Below, piece after piece: positions 6,937 to 14,199 of a stretch of 21,386 nucleotides of DNA. Under the pieces are notes generated by a model, which worked only from the letters and a program-made list of their open reading frames with translations, was not told the DNA's origin and searched no databases. Position 1 is the first letter of the stretch, and every line of letters starts with the position of its first letter. The DNA comes from a virus, in IMG/VR virus record IMGVR_UViG_3300034104_001046, positions 1 to 21,386 of that record; one strand, written 5' to 3'. The position numbers and the translations under genes were made by a program.

Positions 6937-9531
6937 CTATAAAATGATGTCTTTTGCGAAGCGTGTCGCGGTTGTCCAGTCTACTTCCGTGTTTTGAACT
7001 ACACGCGGGATCTGGCTACGGTTGTTAATAACAGCACGTGAACCTTGACCAACAATTGATAGACCACGGTCTGACAATTTACGCTGGAATGCAATTTGCG
7101 TCATAGGACGCTCACCACGCTCATCAGACCACATTCGGTAGATCGTATAAAGGTGCTTGACCAGCATAGAAGTTCCAGCAGCTTCTTTAGTTTCCTCGTC
7201 TAGGAATAGACCAATACGGTCTTCGTTCTTGCGGTAGATGTCCGCAGATTCACGAACTGCCGAACACCAACCGAGCGGGTCACGAGCACCAGAGCTTAGG
7301 TACTTGATAGCACCCTCAACTGCCCAAGCAAGCACGGCTGGGAGCCCGCCCTCAGGATCGACTAGGTATGCCTTTAGGTCAGGGTCTGGATTCTCAGCGA
7401 CGTTTAGCCAAGGAATCGGACGCAGACGACGCCACATAGCATCATCGTTAATGATAGGGCGGTGGTTAGTGGTGACCCACAGCTTACCCTGAGCCTTGAA
7501 CGTGAATGGTTCTCCACCTGGATTACGACCGCTAAGAGTAGATGAGCCAGTAAGAGCTTTAACCTGGTTTTCGTTAATACGCTCAGACTCTGGAAGTTCG
7601 TCAACCCAAATCATTCGCTTACCACGAAGAGCAGCCATATAGTATTCACTCGAAGACTTAACGTTTCCATTATTGGCGGCAAGCTCCTGAGACGGGAGAG
7701 CACCAGCATACTGCTCTGAACCTAGTGCCTCAAAGATAGTCTCAACAAATGTGTTCTTACCGGAACCCGCTGGACCATAAACAAGGAACATAACATCCTG
7801 ATTACTGAGACCAGTTAGCGTATAACCAACTGCTCGCTGAACCCAGTCCTGAAGTTCTTTATCTCCACCAGTTGCAAAGTTGATGAATTGCTCCCAGCGA
7901 GTATTACGAAGACCTGGAGTATAGCTAACAGGGGTTCGCTTTGTAATGTGTAGATCTGGACGACCACGCATTAGCTCGCCAGTCTTAAGATCAATTACAC
8001 CATTGCCAACACCAAGCAGCTGAGGGTTGCCGTCCCACTGCTCGATCTCGACACCGATTCGCTTATCAGATACAGAGCTTTCGATCATTGTTTTAATCTT
8101 GGCGTTTGACTTGGCTTGGTTAGCCCATTTAACTAGTTCAATCTTCTTCTGATCATCGCCAGCACCATAGTTTGAAACTTCACTAGCGATAATAGGAGAA
8201 ATCTTCTTGGCTAGTTCACGCATCTCTAGTTCTTCAGAGTCCGGCTTCCAATATTGACCATCCCAGTGGAACCAACCTAGACCGACGGTATAGCGAATAG
8301 CGTTACCGAATGCATCAACCAGACGACGACCATTACCAGTATCAGTTAAGGTGCGATATCCAGGGCGTCCACCATCTTCAGGACGCTCAGCATCCGGGTC
8401 GTCCGGAATGTCTAGGTTTCCGTGGCTTGAAGCCTCGCTAATTGACATACCGCTCTCAACAAGAGCTGCAACTGAAGAACCAACCTGGTTATTAGTAGTA
8501 GTTTCCTCCTGAGAGCGTTCAGCCCACTGCTGACCCTGCTCCCAGCTAGATAGCCCAGGCCACATGCGGTCAGTCTTTGGGCTAGAGGCCACGAAGTCGA
8601 TCGCACGGTGCGTGTGCATGAGAAGTGAATTGGCACCCTCCAACTCCATAGGCGGGCGAACCATCTCGTGGTTGAAACGAATCATCATAGATTCGATCAT
8701 TAATCGAGAATCCGAGGTGGTGCCAAATTTATTTGCCAGAGCACAGGCTAGTCGATAAACTTCGACTGCTCGGTGGCCCTCGTCAATTCCTTCTTCAAGA
8801 ACCTTTTGAACGTCTACACGCTCTCCAGCAAACTCAAGTTCGCTAATCCAGTCCCAGCTGCCGTCCTTGTAGGAGCTAGTGCTGCCATTCTGGCGGAGAG
8901 CCTTGGCACGTAGAACAGATAGTAGTTCTTCAGGAGCGTCTGCAATCTCCATTTCCCATGGAGCGTGTCCTGGCTTCCAGTCATATGTAGTACCAGAAAA
9001 GTGACGCGACGGAGTAATAAGAATGTATCCGTTGTGCTTGATGTCGATACCCTTTAGGCCCTCTTTGGAGAGATTGCCTAGGAACTTCTCGTTCGGGTCG
9101 CAACGATAGAGCATGTGACGTCCTCGGACTACTTTGCCTTTTACGTTGTACTCACCAGTAATAGCCTCAACGGTTGGAGGTAGGTTCCCCTCGGCACGCT
9201 GTTCAAGAATGTCAAACGAGTCATCACCACCAGAGCGTGGGTCAATATCGATTGCAAAAAATCCAGACGGCTTACAGAAGACACCGATGTTGTAGTCAGG
9301 GTTCTGGTTCCACCAGATACCGACCTGAGTCAAATCAGAAGAGGCCTCTGTGTTCCAGTTGTTTAGGGCTGGGTGCTTTCCGATGTCCTTGGAATCGCCA
9401 TGCGGCTTACCACAGGTGCATCGACCATCTTCTGTAATTCCGTGAACAGGTAAAAGTACCCATCCGTTATTCGCGTACCAGTCGGCTCCTTTAGAGAGTC
9501 GCCCGTTGCCTGCAGACTCCCAAGTGCTCAC
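6937..9531 (-). CDS. Bifunctional primase/polymerase-SF3 helicase fusion
   Basis: This is the replication primase-helicase. The N-terminal half is a Prim-Pol (archaeo-eukaryotic primase) domain: a metal-site-like CTCGKPHGD (38-46) with GKHP (51-54), the catalytic acidic pair in FAIDIDPRSGG (D95, D97), GRHMLY (137-142) and GIDIKHNGYILITPSRH (161-177). The C-terminal half is a D5-type superfamily 3 helicase: Walker A GPAGSGKN (K592), Walker B MIWVDELPE (D644, E645), and sensor WVTTNHRP followed by RRLRPIPW. The 864-residue length fits such phage fusions. The start is GTG and overlaps the TGA of a ten-codon leader ORF (GTGA), so initiation may depend on translation of the leader. It is transcribed away from the control region at 9561-9755 and ends before a terminator-like hairpin. 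Confidence 0.92.
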   Translation of the reverse strand: MSTWESAGNGRLSKGADWYANNGWVLLPVHGITEDGRCTCGKPHGDSKDIGKHPALNNWNTEASSDLTQVGIWWNQNPDYNIGVFCKPSGFFAIDIDPRSGGDDSFDILEQRAEGNLPPTVEAITGEYNVKGKVVRGRHMLYRCDPNEKFLGNLSKEGLKGIDIKHNGYILITPSRHFSGTTYDWKPGHAPWEMEIADAPEELLSVLRAKALRQNGSTSSYKDGSWDWISELEFAGERVDVQKVLEEGIDEGHRAVEVYRLACALANKFGTTSDSRLMIESMMIRFNHEMVRPPMELEGANSLLMHTHRAIDFVASSPKTDRMWPGLSSWEQGQQWAERSQEETTTNNQVGSSVAALVESGMSISEASSHGNLDIPDDPDAERPEDGGRPGYRTLTDTGNGRRLVDAFGNAIRYTVGLGWFHWDGQYWKPDSEELEMRELAKKISPIIASEVSNYGAGDDQKKIELVKWANQAKSNAKIKTMIESSVSDKRIGVEIEQWDGNPQLLGVGNGVIDLKTGELMRGRPDLHITKRTPVSYTPGLRNTRWEQFINFATGGDKELQDWVQRAVGYTLTGLSNQDVMFLVYGPAGSGKNTFVETIFEALGSEQYAGALPSQELAANNGNVKSSSEYYMAALRGKRMIWVDELPESERINENQVKALTGSSTLSGRNPGGEPFTFKAQGKLWVTTNHRPIINDDAMWRRLRPIPWLNVAENPDPDLKAYLVDPEGGLPAVLAWAVEGAIKYLSSGARDPLGWCSAVRESADIYRKNEDRIGLFLDEETKEAAGTSMLVKHLYTIYRMWSDERGERPMTQIAFQRKLSDRGLSIVGQGSRAVINNRSQIPRVVQNTEVDWTTATRFAKDIIL

Positions 9532-9560
9532 TCGGCCACCGCCAAATCGTCTTTAATCAT
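9528..9560 (-). CDS. Ten-codon leader ORF overlapping the primase start
   Basis: The mini-ORF encodes MIKDDLAVAE and ends in a TGA that overlaps the primase GTG as GTGA. Its ribosome site and start, GGAGAGAAAAATG, are identical over 13 bases to those of the unrelated gene at 14449-14877, which suggests a real initiation site used by this phage. The primase GTG has only a weak site of its own (GGCGGTGG). I infer a translationally coupled leader. The alternative is that a chance ATG follows a ribosome site that actually serves the GTG from an unusual distance of about 30 bases. Confidence 0.5.
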   Translation of the reverse strand: MIKDDLAVAE

Positions 9561-9755
9561 TTTTCTCTCCATGAGGTAATGCAAACAGCCTACACCTGAA
9601 TGAGAGTGGACTGCAAGCCAAATCGTAAAATTAGTGGCAAATGCCTAAAAACTTACTGGCGGCTCGAACTAACAGCCCGTCAAATAAGGACGACCCTAGT
9701 AGGGTAAAATAGAGAAAGCAAACCTAATTGCTTCCCGGAACTTCTATTATAGGCC
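9561..9755. promoter_or_regulatory. Divergent control region between primase and plus-strand operon
   Basis: This is the largest gene-free stretch in the window (195 bp). It holds the palindrome CCCTAGTAGGG (9694-9704) immediately before TAAAAT (9705-9710), an inverted repeat AAGCAA/TTGCTT (9716-9721, 9728-9733), and an imperfect one at 9631-9648 (GGCA-AA-TGCC core). TATTAT (9745-9750) is five bases before the plus-strand ATG at 9756 and would suit a leaderless start; the same bases read TATAAT on the minus strand (9751-9746). No matching -35 element is clear for either direction. Operators, promoters or a replication origin are all possible; only the repeats are seen directly. Confidence 0.45.
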
Positions 9756-10091
9756 ATGACTACTGAACTTATTTTTACAATTGCAGCTGTTATAACAGCT
9801 CTTGGAGTCATCTTTGGTGGCGTCTATTCAACCTACCGCGTTGTATCCCGCATCGGGGCAGCCCTGGGAACAGACAGCAAAGGTCGCACTCTAGCGGATA
9901 GACTTGACAGAGTCGAGCACCAGCTTTGGGAAAACGGCGGAAGTTCACTAGCCGATAGAGTCAACAATATTGAAACTCACGTGGTAAAATCTACAGCAGA
10001 GATAGAACTAATTAAACAGTTGATGACTGGACAGGTTCAAGCAGAACAGGTAGCACCAATCAAACCAGTTAGAAAAAGAAAAGCTAGCTAA
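9756..10091 (+). CDS. Membrane-anchored coiled-coil protein
   Basis: I cannot assign a family. The 111-residue protein starts with a hydrophobic helix (about 4-26, ELIFTIAAVITALGVIFGGV) that should span the membrane once; no cleavage site is evident. A charged stretch follows, then a heptad-like region (about 45-97) containing two related segments, TLADRLDRVEHQLWENGG and SLADRVNNIETHVVKS, that look like an internal duplication. The tail is basic (KPVRKRKAS). The pattern resembles small single-span holin-like or membrane-associated proteins common in actinophages. No Shine-Dalgarno sequence is visible; TATTAT just upstream could make a leaderless mRNA. It heads the plus-strand operon, but 53 bp and a possible promoter separate it from the next gene. 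Confidence 0.7.
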   Translation: MTTELIFTIAAVITALGVIFGGVYSTYRVVSRIGAALGTDSKGRTLADRLDRVEHQLWENGGSSLADRVNNIETHVVKSTAEIELIKQLMTGQVQAEQVAPIKPVRKRKAS

Positions 10092-10110
10092 AAATAATTT
10101 AAAATAGCAC

Positions 10111-10144
10111 TATACTTAATGACAACAAAGACGTAAGGAGTATC
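10111..10144 (+). promoter_or_regulatory. Candidate -10 element and ribosome site before the small HTH-like gene
   Basis: TATACT (10111-10116) sits 28 bases before the ATG at 10145 in an A/T-rich gap, and a strong AAGGAG lies five to six bases before that ATG. No -35 element is recognisable at the expected distance. The ribosome site is convincing; the promoter is tentative. Confidence 0.4.
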
Positions 10145-10411
10145 ATGTCGCTTTCTGACAAACTAAGTTCCGCTAAAACATCTTCAATCGTGAAGCTCTG
10201 CAAGATCGGAAACCTTTTAGTACTTTCGGACCTATCCGAAAAAGACAAGCAGAATCTTAAAGAAGTATTAGTAACAAACCCATCCGATTCTTCATTCATT
10301 TCAAACTCCGCACTAGGCCGAATTCTACGCGAAGAGGGGTATGATATTAGTAACAGTGCTGTAGATCGTCACCGCCGTGGCGACTGCCCCTGCAATCGAG
10401 TAGGTAAGTAA
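10145..10411 (+). CDS. Small HTH-like protein with HRRGDCPC motif
   Basis: The 88-residue basic protein has an N-terminal helical region and a C-terminal segment, ALGRILREEGYDISNSAVDRHRRG (about 57-80), that reads like a helix-turn-helix: a helix, a turn around GYDIS, then a recognition helix with SAVDRHRR, followed by CPC. Short proteins with this arrangement are frequent in actinophages and are presumed DNA-binding; I know no defined function. It has a strong ribosome site (AAGGAG) and is separated from the phosphoesterase gene by two bases, so the two are likely co-expressed. It could regulate this operon or assist the phosphoesterase on DNA; both are guesses. Confidence 0.65.
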   Translation: MSLSDKLSSAKTSSIVKLCKIGNLLVLSDLSEKDKQNLKEVLVTNPSDSSFISNSALGRILREEGYDISNSAVDRHRRGDCPCNRVGK

Positions 10412-10413
10412 CC

Positions 10414-11613
10414 ATGGGTCTATCAGATCGTCTAGCAGACTTAGCCAGCCCTGGCAAACAGGGCTCCGACATCAAGAATCTAAACACACCAGAATCTTGG
10501 CGTCCACGCATGGATGTTGACGATGCTTCTGGTGGCTTTATTATTTCTGAGCCACGTACCCCAGGGCAGCCTCAGGATGCCCGACAAATTCTTGAAGACT
10601 TTGACCTCAATCCAGATGACTGGAACGTTACCTCTATTCGCCGAGGCAAGTGGCAGAAGTATGACGGCGAATATCTAGAGTCACTACGCGTCAACGTTGT
10701 CCCAAACCGAGTCGCATACGAAGACCGCCTAGATGCAGAAAAACTTATTGATGAAATCAAGAAGTGGCGTCCAGAGCGTGGCGTTAAAGCAGCTACTGGA
10801 AACGGATCTTTTGCCGCATTCCCAGCCGACCAGCAGATTGGTAAGAAGGCTGGAGGTCAGGGAACCCAGCAGTCAATCGACCGGATCCTACTCCTAACTG
10901 ATAAGGCAGTCCAACGTTATAAGGGCTACCAGAAGATGGGCCTCAACCTGGGAACCATCACTCTTGGTCTTCCAGGAGACCACGTTGAAGGTACAACATC
11001 TCAGGGTGGACGCCTACAGGGTCAGGCAGCCTCAGACCTAGGTATTACTGAACAGGTACGCGTAGCTCGTCGACTTCTTATGGCTCAGATCAAAGCCCTA
11101 TCTCCACTCGCTGAGAACATGGTTGTTCCGGTTATCAACGGAAACCATGATGAAGCCGGACGCTTTGTGGCCACAGACCCAGCCGATGGTTGGAACACCG
11201 AGATTGCTTCAGCAGTCCAGGATGCCTGTGCTGAGAACCCTGCTCTTCAGCACATCCAATTCCGATTCCCATCATCAGGCCACCAGACATTGGTAACTGA
11301 GATCTGTGGCGTTCACCTAGGTATGTTCCACGGACACCAAGCCAACCAGAACAACGTAATGAAGTACCTATCAGGACAGGCTGCAGGTCAGACCGCACTG
11401 GGTCTCGCAGACATCTGGGTCTCAGGACACTTCCACAACTTCCGCACAATGGACATTGGTGACCGACTATGGTGCCAGTGCCCAACCACCGACCCAGGCT
11501 CGGAATGGTTCCGCGACCGTGCAGGTTTGGAATCAAAGCCAGGACTTCTAACAATGGTCTTCGGTGGAGACTTCGACCCACGAGAGTTTATCAGCGTCAT
11601 TCCAGTTAAGTAA
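10414..11613 (+). CDS. Calcineurin-like metallophosphoesterase
   Basis: This is a binuclear-metal phosphoesterase, in phages usually a nuclease or of unknown substrate. Motifs appear in family order: ADQQIGK (D139, Q141; the place of the usual DxH), LPGDHVEG (D189), INGNHDE (N244, H245), FHGH (H306, H308) and VSGHFH (H339, H341). The 399-residue protein has about 130 residues before the first motif, with no known domain. The DxQ in motif I and GDxxE rather than GDxxD in motif II depart from the canonical pattern but look like a subfamily trait, since the rest of the site is intact. The start lies two bases after the small HTH-like gene and the stop overlaps the next ATG by one base. A role in DNA processing with the replication genes is plausible. 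Confidence 0.85.
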   Translation: MGLSDRLADLASPGKQGSDIKNLNTPESWRPRMDVDDASGGFIISEPRTPGQPQDARQILEDFDLNPDDWNVTSIRRGKWQKYDGEYLESLRVNVVPNRVAYEDRLDAEKLIDEIKKWRPERGVKAATGNGSFAAFPADQQIGKKAGGQGTQQSIDRILLLTDKAVQRYKGYQKMGLNLGTITLGLPGDHVEGTTSQGGRLQGQAASDLGITEQVRVARRLLMAQIKALSPLAENMVVPVINGNHDEAGRFVATDPADGWNTEIASAVQDACAENPALQHIQFRFPSSGHQTLVTEICGVHLGMFHGHQANQNNVMKYLSGQAAGQTALGLADIWVSGHFHNFRTMDIGDRLWCQCPTTDPGSEWFRDRAGLESKPGLLTMVFGGDFDPREFISVIPVK

Positions 11614-12434
11614 TGAAAACCAGCAAAAGCTACATAGTCACATGGGATCAACTTCTATATAACGCAATAGATATAGATGCTCAGCTGTCTGCTGCCAAGA
11701 TTGACTACTTAGTTTTTGATGTAACTACTTCCCCGGCCGAACGGCCAAACTGGATAGCAGCAGAAAAAGTCCGCTACTACGGACACTTCTACAATTCTCT
11801 TTTAGATTTTTCTAAAACTGACCACGACATTTTTATCTTCAATGCTGGCGACGCCATCTGTGAAAATCAAGCAGAGGCTGTGCGGAGAATCGAAGACATG
11901 ATGGACCTTGATGAAGACGTGTGGCTAATGTCTCCTAGGATGGAGGGGGACGGCACGGACGGGATGGGCTCTCTAATTACGATGTCCAAAAAACATCCAG
12001 ACATGGGCCTATCTACTTTTATAAATGGAATCTACATAGCTCTCAGGAGAGAGCCAGCCCTATTCATTCTTGAGTATTACAACTGGCTTTTTAAAAATAA
12101 GCACATGGACTTTTATGAAATGACTACCGGACACTGTTTAGATACCGTGTACTCCACCTGGGTTCTGTACAACAATAAAAAAATCTACAGGGACTGGAAT
12201 TTTTGGATGAAAACAATTCCAGGAACCAGTTACAACATCGCTAAAACTGAAAAAGAGTGCGGCCACATCAAACGAACATTTAAGTACTTCGTAGAAAGTC
12301 TTGGCTACAACTCAGACACAGTGCAGCGAATCTATGACGCCATCTCAGATAAAGATTTAAATTTCAGGTCTACCGAATACCCAGTTGTAAAAGCCTATCC
12401 GAACTTGATCCATGAAAACTATTTGGAGTACTGA
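11613..12434 (+). CDS. Glycosyltransferase-like protein (GT-A type, tentative)
   Basis: The 273-residue protein has features of a GT-A-fold transferase: an N-terminal strand (SYIVTWDQ), a segment VRYYGHFYNSLLDF, then DHDIFIFNAGDAICEN (about 70-85), where AGD stands in the usual DxD position, and a later FINGIYIALRREPALFILEYY acceptor-side region with TTGHCLDTVYS. No transmembrane segment is present. It overlaps both neighbours by one base (TAATG upstream, TGATG downstream) and so is coupled to the phosphoesterase and the cytidylyltransferase. Partnership with an enzyme that makes a CDP-activated group suggests that it could transfer that group. Family assignment is uncertain because the DxD is not standard. 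Confidence 0.55.
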   Translation: MKTSKSYIVTWDQLLYNAIDIDAQLSAAKIDYLVFDVTTSPAERPNWIAAEKVRYYGHFYNSLLDFSKTDHDIFIFNAGDAICENQAEAVRRIEDMMDLDEDVWLMSPRMEGDGTDGMGSLITMSKKHPDMGLSTFINGIYIALRREPALFILEYYNWLFKNKHMDFYEMTTGHCLDTVYSTWVLYNNKKIYRDWNFWMKTIPGTSYNIAKTEKECGHIKRTFKYFVESLGYNSDTVQRIYDAISDKDLNFRSTEYPVVKAYPNLIHENYLEY

Positions 12435-12853
12435 TGACTAGACCAATTATCTACACCGGAGGGACTTTTGATTTGCCACACCCAGGACACTACCGCCTAC
12501 TAAAAAGAGCAGCCGATATAGGTGAAGTTGTCGTTGGTCTAAATACGGACGAGTTTATTGCAAAGTACAAAGGTAGACCGCCAGTACTCAGCTACTCAGA
12601 GCGAGAAGAGATCCTACTAGCGTGTAAGTGGGTAGACAGAGTTGTCCCAAATATTGGCGGAGCGGACTCCACCATCGCAATCGATCTGGTAGAGCCTGAC
12701 TACATAATTATCGGCTCAGACTGGGCACGCAAAGACTACTACGCTCAGATGGGATTTGACCAGGATTGGTTAGATAGCCGTGGAATCGGGATGATTTACG
12801 TTCCATACACCAGCGGCATTAGCACAACCGAAATCAAAAAGAGAATTAACTAA
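12434..12853 (+). CDS. TagD-like cytidylyltransferase
   Basis: This is a small nucleotidyltransferase of the HxGH superfamily, closest in pattern to glycerol-3-phosphate cytidylyltransferase, which makes CDP-glycerol from CTP. Evidence: TGGTFDLPHPGHYRLLKRA (8-26) with the HPGH nucleotide-binding motif (16-19), VVGLNTDEF (33-41), YSEREEILLACKWVDRV (48-64 region), and ISTTEIKKRI (129-138), the C-terminal motif that closes the active site. The 139-residue length is typical. Related enzymes activate other phosphosugars or ethanolamine phosphate, so the substrate is open. The start overlaps the previous stop (TGATG). The stop overlaps the convergent WhiB gene by four bases. In context it could supply an activated donor for the glycosyltransferase-like neighbour. 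Confidence 0.85.
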   Translation: MTRPIIYTGGTFDLPHPGHYRLLKRAADIGEVVVGLNTDEFIAKYKGRPPVLSYSEREEILLACKWVDRVVPNIGGADSTIAIDLVEPDYIIIGSDWARKDYYAQMGFDQDWLDSRGIGMIYVPYTSGISTTEIKKRIN

Positions 12854-12864
12854 GACTTCTTTTT
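12836..12864. terminator. A/T-rich inverted repeat at the second convergent junction
   Basis: AAAAAGA (12836-12842) and TCTTTTT (12858-12864) are a perfect seven-base inverted repeat spanning the overlapping stops of the cytidylyltransferase (plus) and WhiB (minus) genes. Each strand ends in a T-run, as in bidirectional terminators, but the stem is weak and the bases also encode lysine runs in both proteins. Confidence 0.3.
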
Positions 12865-13308
12865 ACGAGATTCCTGAGAATGGAATGCCTCAACAGCATT
12901 AGCACTAGTTCGACTCTGCCAACTAAACTCACAGGCAGTACACTCGACTACCTTCATAGTCGACCATCGACCGCCATTCGGTCGACTAATAGTTTTAGTA
13001 ATTAGAGCATCAGTCTTTGCTTTGCAGTACGGGCAAAGCGGGAATCGGTTATGACGCATTTCTTGACCCTCCCAGTTAACGGAGAGCGTGCGTCTAATCT
13101 CTTTATAGTTCAGGCCACCCCAAACACCCCAAACCTGCTTGGTCTCAAGTGCCCACTGCAAGCACTCTTTCCTGACAGGACAAGAGTCGCAGATCTTCAA
13201 AGCTTTAAATTGCTGAGAAGGTTTATTCGCAAAAAAACTTTTGACATGTTCGTCGTGCTGCGGCTTGGCACACTCAGCATCTTCATGCCAATCTTGATGT
13301 TCAATCAA
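12850..13308 (-). CDS. WhiB-family Fe-S protein with C-terminal zinc ribbon
   Basis: This is a WhiB-like regulator. WhiB proteins bind a [4Fe-4S] cluster and act with the principal sigma factor in Actinobacteria. The four cluster cysteines are present (C13, then C40-x2-C43-x5-C49), followed by the GVWGG turn (61-65). The protein is 152 residues, longer than the usual 80-120, and its C-terminal part carries a CPYC (C92, C95) and CTAC (C123, C126) pair, a zinc-ribbon arrangement. The tail is basic (RKKKS). The only possible start before C13 is TTG at 13308, since a stop lies two codons upstream; it overlaps the previous gene by eight bases. It probably redirects host or phage transcription. Mycobacteriophage WhiB proteins are known to affect host gene expression; the ribbon may add DNA contact. 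Confidence 0.9.
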   Translation of the reverse strand: MIEHQDWHEDAECAKPQHDEHVKSFFANKPSQQFKALKICDSCPVRKECLQWALETKQVWGVWGGLNYKEIRRTLSVNWEGQEMRHNRFPLCPYCKAKTDALITKTISRPNGGRWSTMKVVECTACEFSWQSRTSANAVEAFHSQESRKKKS

Positions 13309-13642
13309 TTTCTATAATCTCCACCCAGGTGACCGGGACAACCTCTTCCAAAGATTCACCGGACTCGGTGACTCCATCTTTATCGCAGAAAGATTGATAC
13401 TCGGCACTAAAGCTCACGTAGCCGTGCCCGTTAGTTGCACCATCTATGAGAGAGAAGCCGTGGCCAAGTGAGGACACAATTCCTTCTCTTTGTAGGGTGG
13501 ACGCTAATGCACGCCTAACGACATCTTCATCAATGTCGATATGCTCTTCAGTGTAGAGTATAAGAGAATCAGAACTGGTATCAGGGTGGTTGATACCGTC
13601 CCAGATAAACCAAAGGGACTCACCAATTCTGGAATCTTTCAT
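13301..13642 (-). CDS. Hypothetical 113-residue acidic protein
   Basis: I do not recognise it. The protein is acidic, with several beta-like stretches: ESLWFIWDG (8-16), DSLILYTEEHIDIDEDVVRRAL (25-46) and a C-terminal VVPVTWVEIIEID. A glycine-rich middle (SSLGHGFSLIDGATNGHGYVSF) links them. It has one cysteine and no membrane segment. It lies directly upstream of WhiB and overlaps it by eight bases, so the two are very likely co-translated from one message. A consensus TATAAT (minus strand, 13709-13704) stands about 60 bases before its ATG. The Shine-Dalgarno region is poor. A small regulator or accessory factor of WhiB is possible but not supported by any motif. Confidence 0.65.
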   Translation of the reverse strand: MKDSRIGESLWFIWDGINHPDTSSDSLILYTEEHIDIDEDVVRRALASTLQREGIVSSLGHGFSLIDGATNGHGYVSFSAEYQSFCDKDGVTESGESLEEVVPVTWVEIIEID

Positions 13643-13703
13643 AAGAAAAATTCTATCTTGTCGAGTCCCTCGGGGGTGAGTAAACTTACCCGTAAATTAC
13701 AAA

Positions 13704-13709
13704 ATTATA
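13704..13709 (-). promoter_or_regulatory. Consensus -10 element for the WhiB operon
   Basis: The minus strand reads TATAAT, preceded by TG, at the 3' end of the glycosylase-like gene. The gap that follows (13643-13704) includes an imperfect inverted repeat around GAGTAAACTTAC (about 13678-13689) that could be an operator. No good -35 hexamer is present 16-18 bases upstream. Confidence 0.45.
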
Positions 13710-14193
13710 CAGGCCAGATATACTCGTAGGTTTCTGGTTTGTAGCCACGATCTTCGGGCCAGCCGAACTGAGAGTACCATTCGTAGTCCTTGTTGAGCAG
13801 TGCAACTCGGTGGCTAGAGGCAATCTCCTTAAACTGCTCCTGATTGGATATCCAGTAAGGATTAGACGAAGCCTCGGTAATAATTCCTAGTTGCACGGCA
13901 CGAATAATGGTTGCTTTAGCTTTGTCGCCAATAGTGGACTTGTAGCCTCGACGCTTCCACTCTGCTACCATCTCTTCAATGTATAGATACAAGGCCATCT
14001 CGTGACCACGCCACATCTTGACAGCTGGGTGATTTACCCAGCCCTTAGGGACGCGGTGATTACCTTGTGGGTCAAGCTCAAGCAGAGTCATAAGAATCTG
14101 CCAACCCTCTAGGGCCTGCTTGTTGAGACGCTGTCGGTCTAAGACCTGGGCGATAGACGTAAAGCTAGTTGTTTCAGGTACAAATGTTTGCAT
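13705..14193 (-). CDS. MSMEG_6728-like protein, possible pyrimidine-dimer DNA glycosylase relative
   Basis: The 162-residue protein matches a pattern that I know from actinobacterial and phage proteins annotated as MSMEG_6728 family and related to pyrimidine-dimer DNA glycosylases: MQTFVPETTSF at the N-terminus, VLDRQRLNKQALEGWQIL (17-34), GWVNHPAVKMWRGHEMALYLY (51-71) and EWKRRGY (78-84). The Arg-Leu/Lys-Gln and His-Pro-Ala-Val segments are the conserved core. If the assignment holds, it would cut UV-damaged phage DNA, base-excision style, in the cytoplasm; no experiment on close homologues is known to me. A strong promoter with a six-base gap to the ATG precedes it, so its mRNA is probably leaderless and the gene independently expressed. 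Confidence 0.6.
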   Translation of the reverse strand: MQTFVPETTSFTSIAQVLDRQRLNKQALEGWQILMTLLELDPQGNHRVPKGWVNHPAVKMWRGHEMALYLYIEEMVAEWKRRGYKSTIGDKAKATIIRAVQLGIITEASSNPYWISNQEQFKEIASSHRVALLNKDYEWYSQFGWPEDRGYKPETYEYIWPV

Positions 14194-14199
14194 GTTGTA

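Noticed and set aside
9655-9685. A tRNA T-arm-like sequence (minus strand GTTCGAGCC)
   Set aside because: The flanking five-base arms do not pair and no acceptor, D or anticodon stem can be drawn.
11135-11581. A 148-codon open frame antisense to the phosphoesterase gene
   Set aside because: It mirrors a well-supported gene, has no ribosome site and shows no recognisable domain.
13655-13685. A second tRNA-like stretch (TCGAGTCCC)
   Set aside because: No cloverleaf partners are present within 90 bases on either side.
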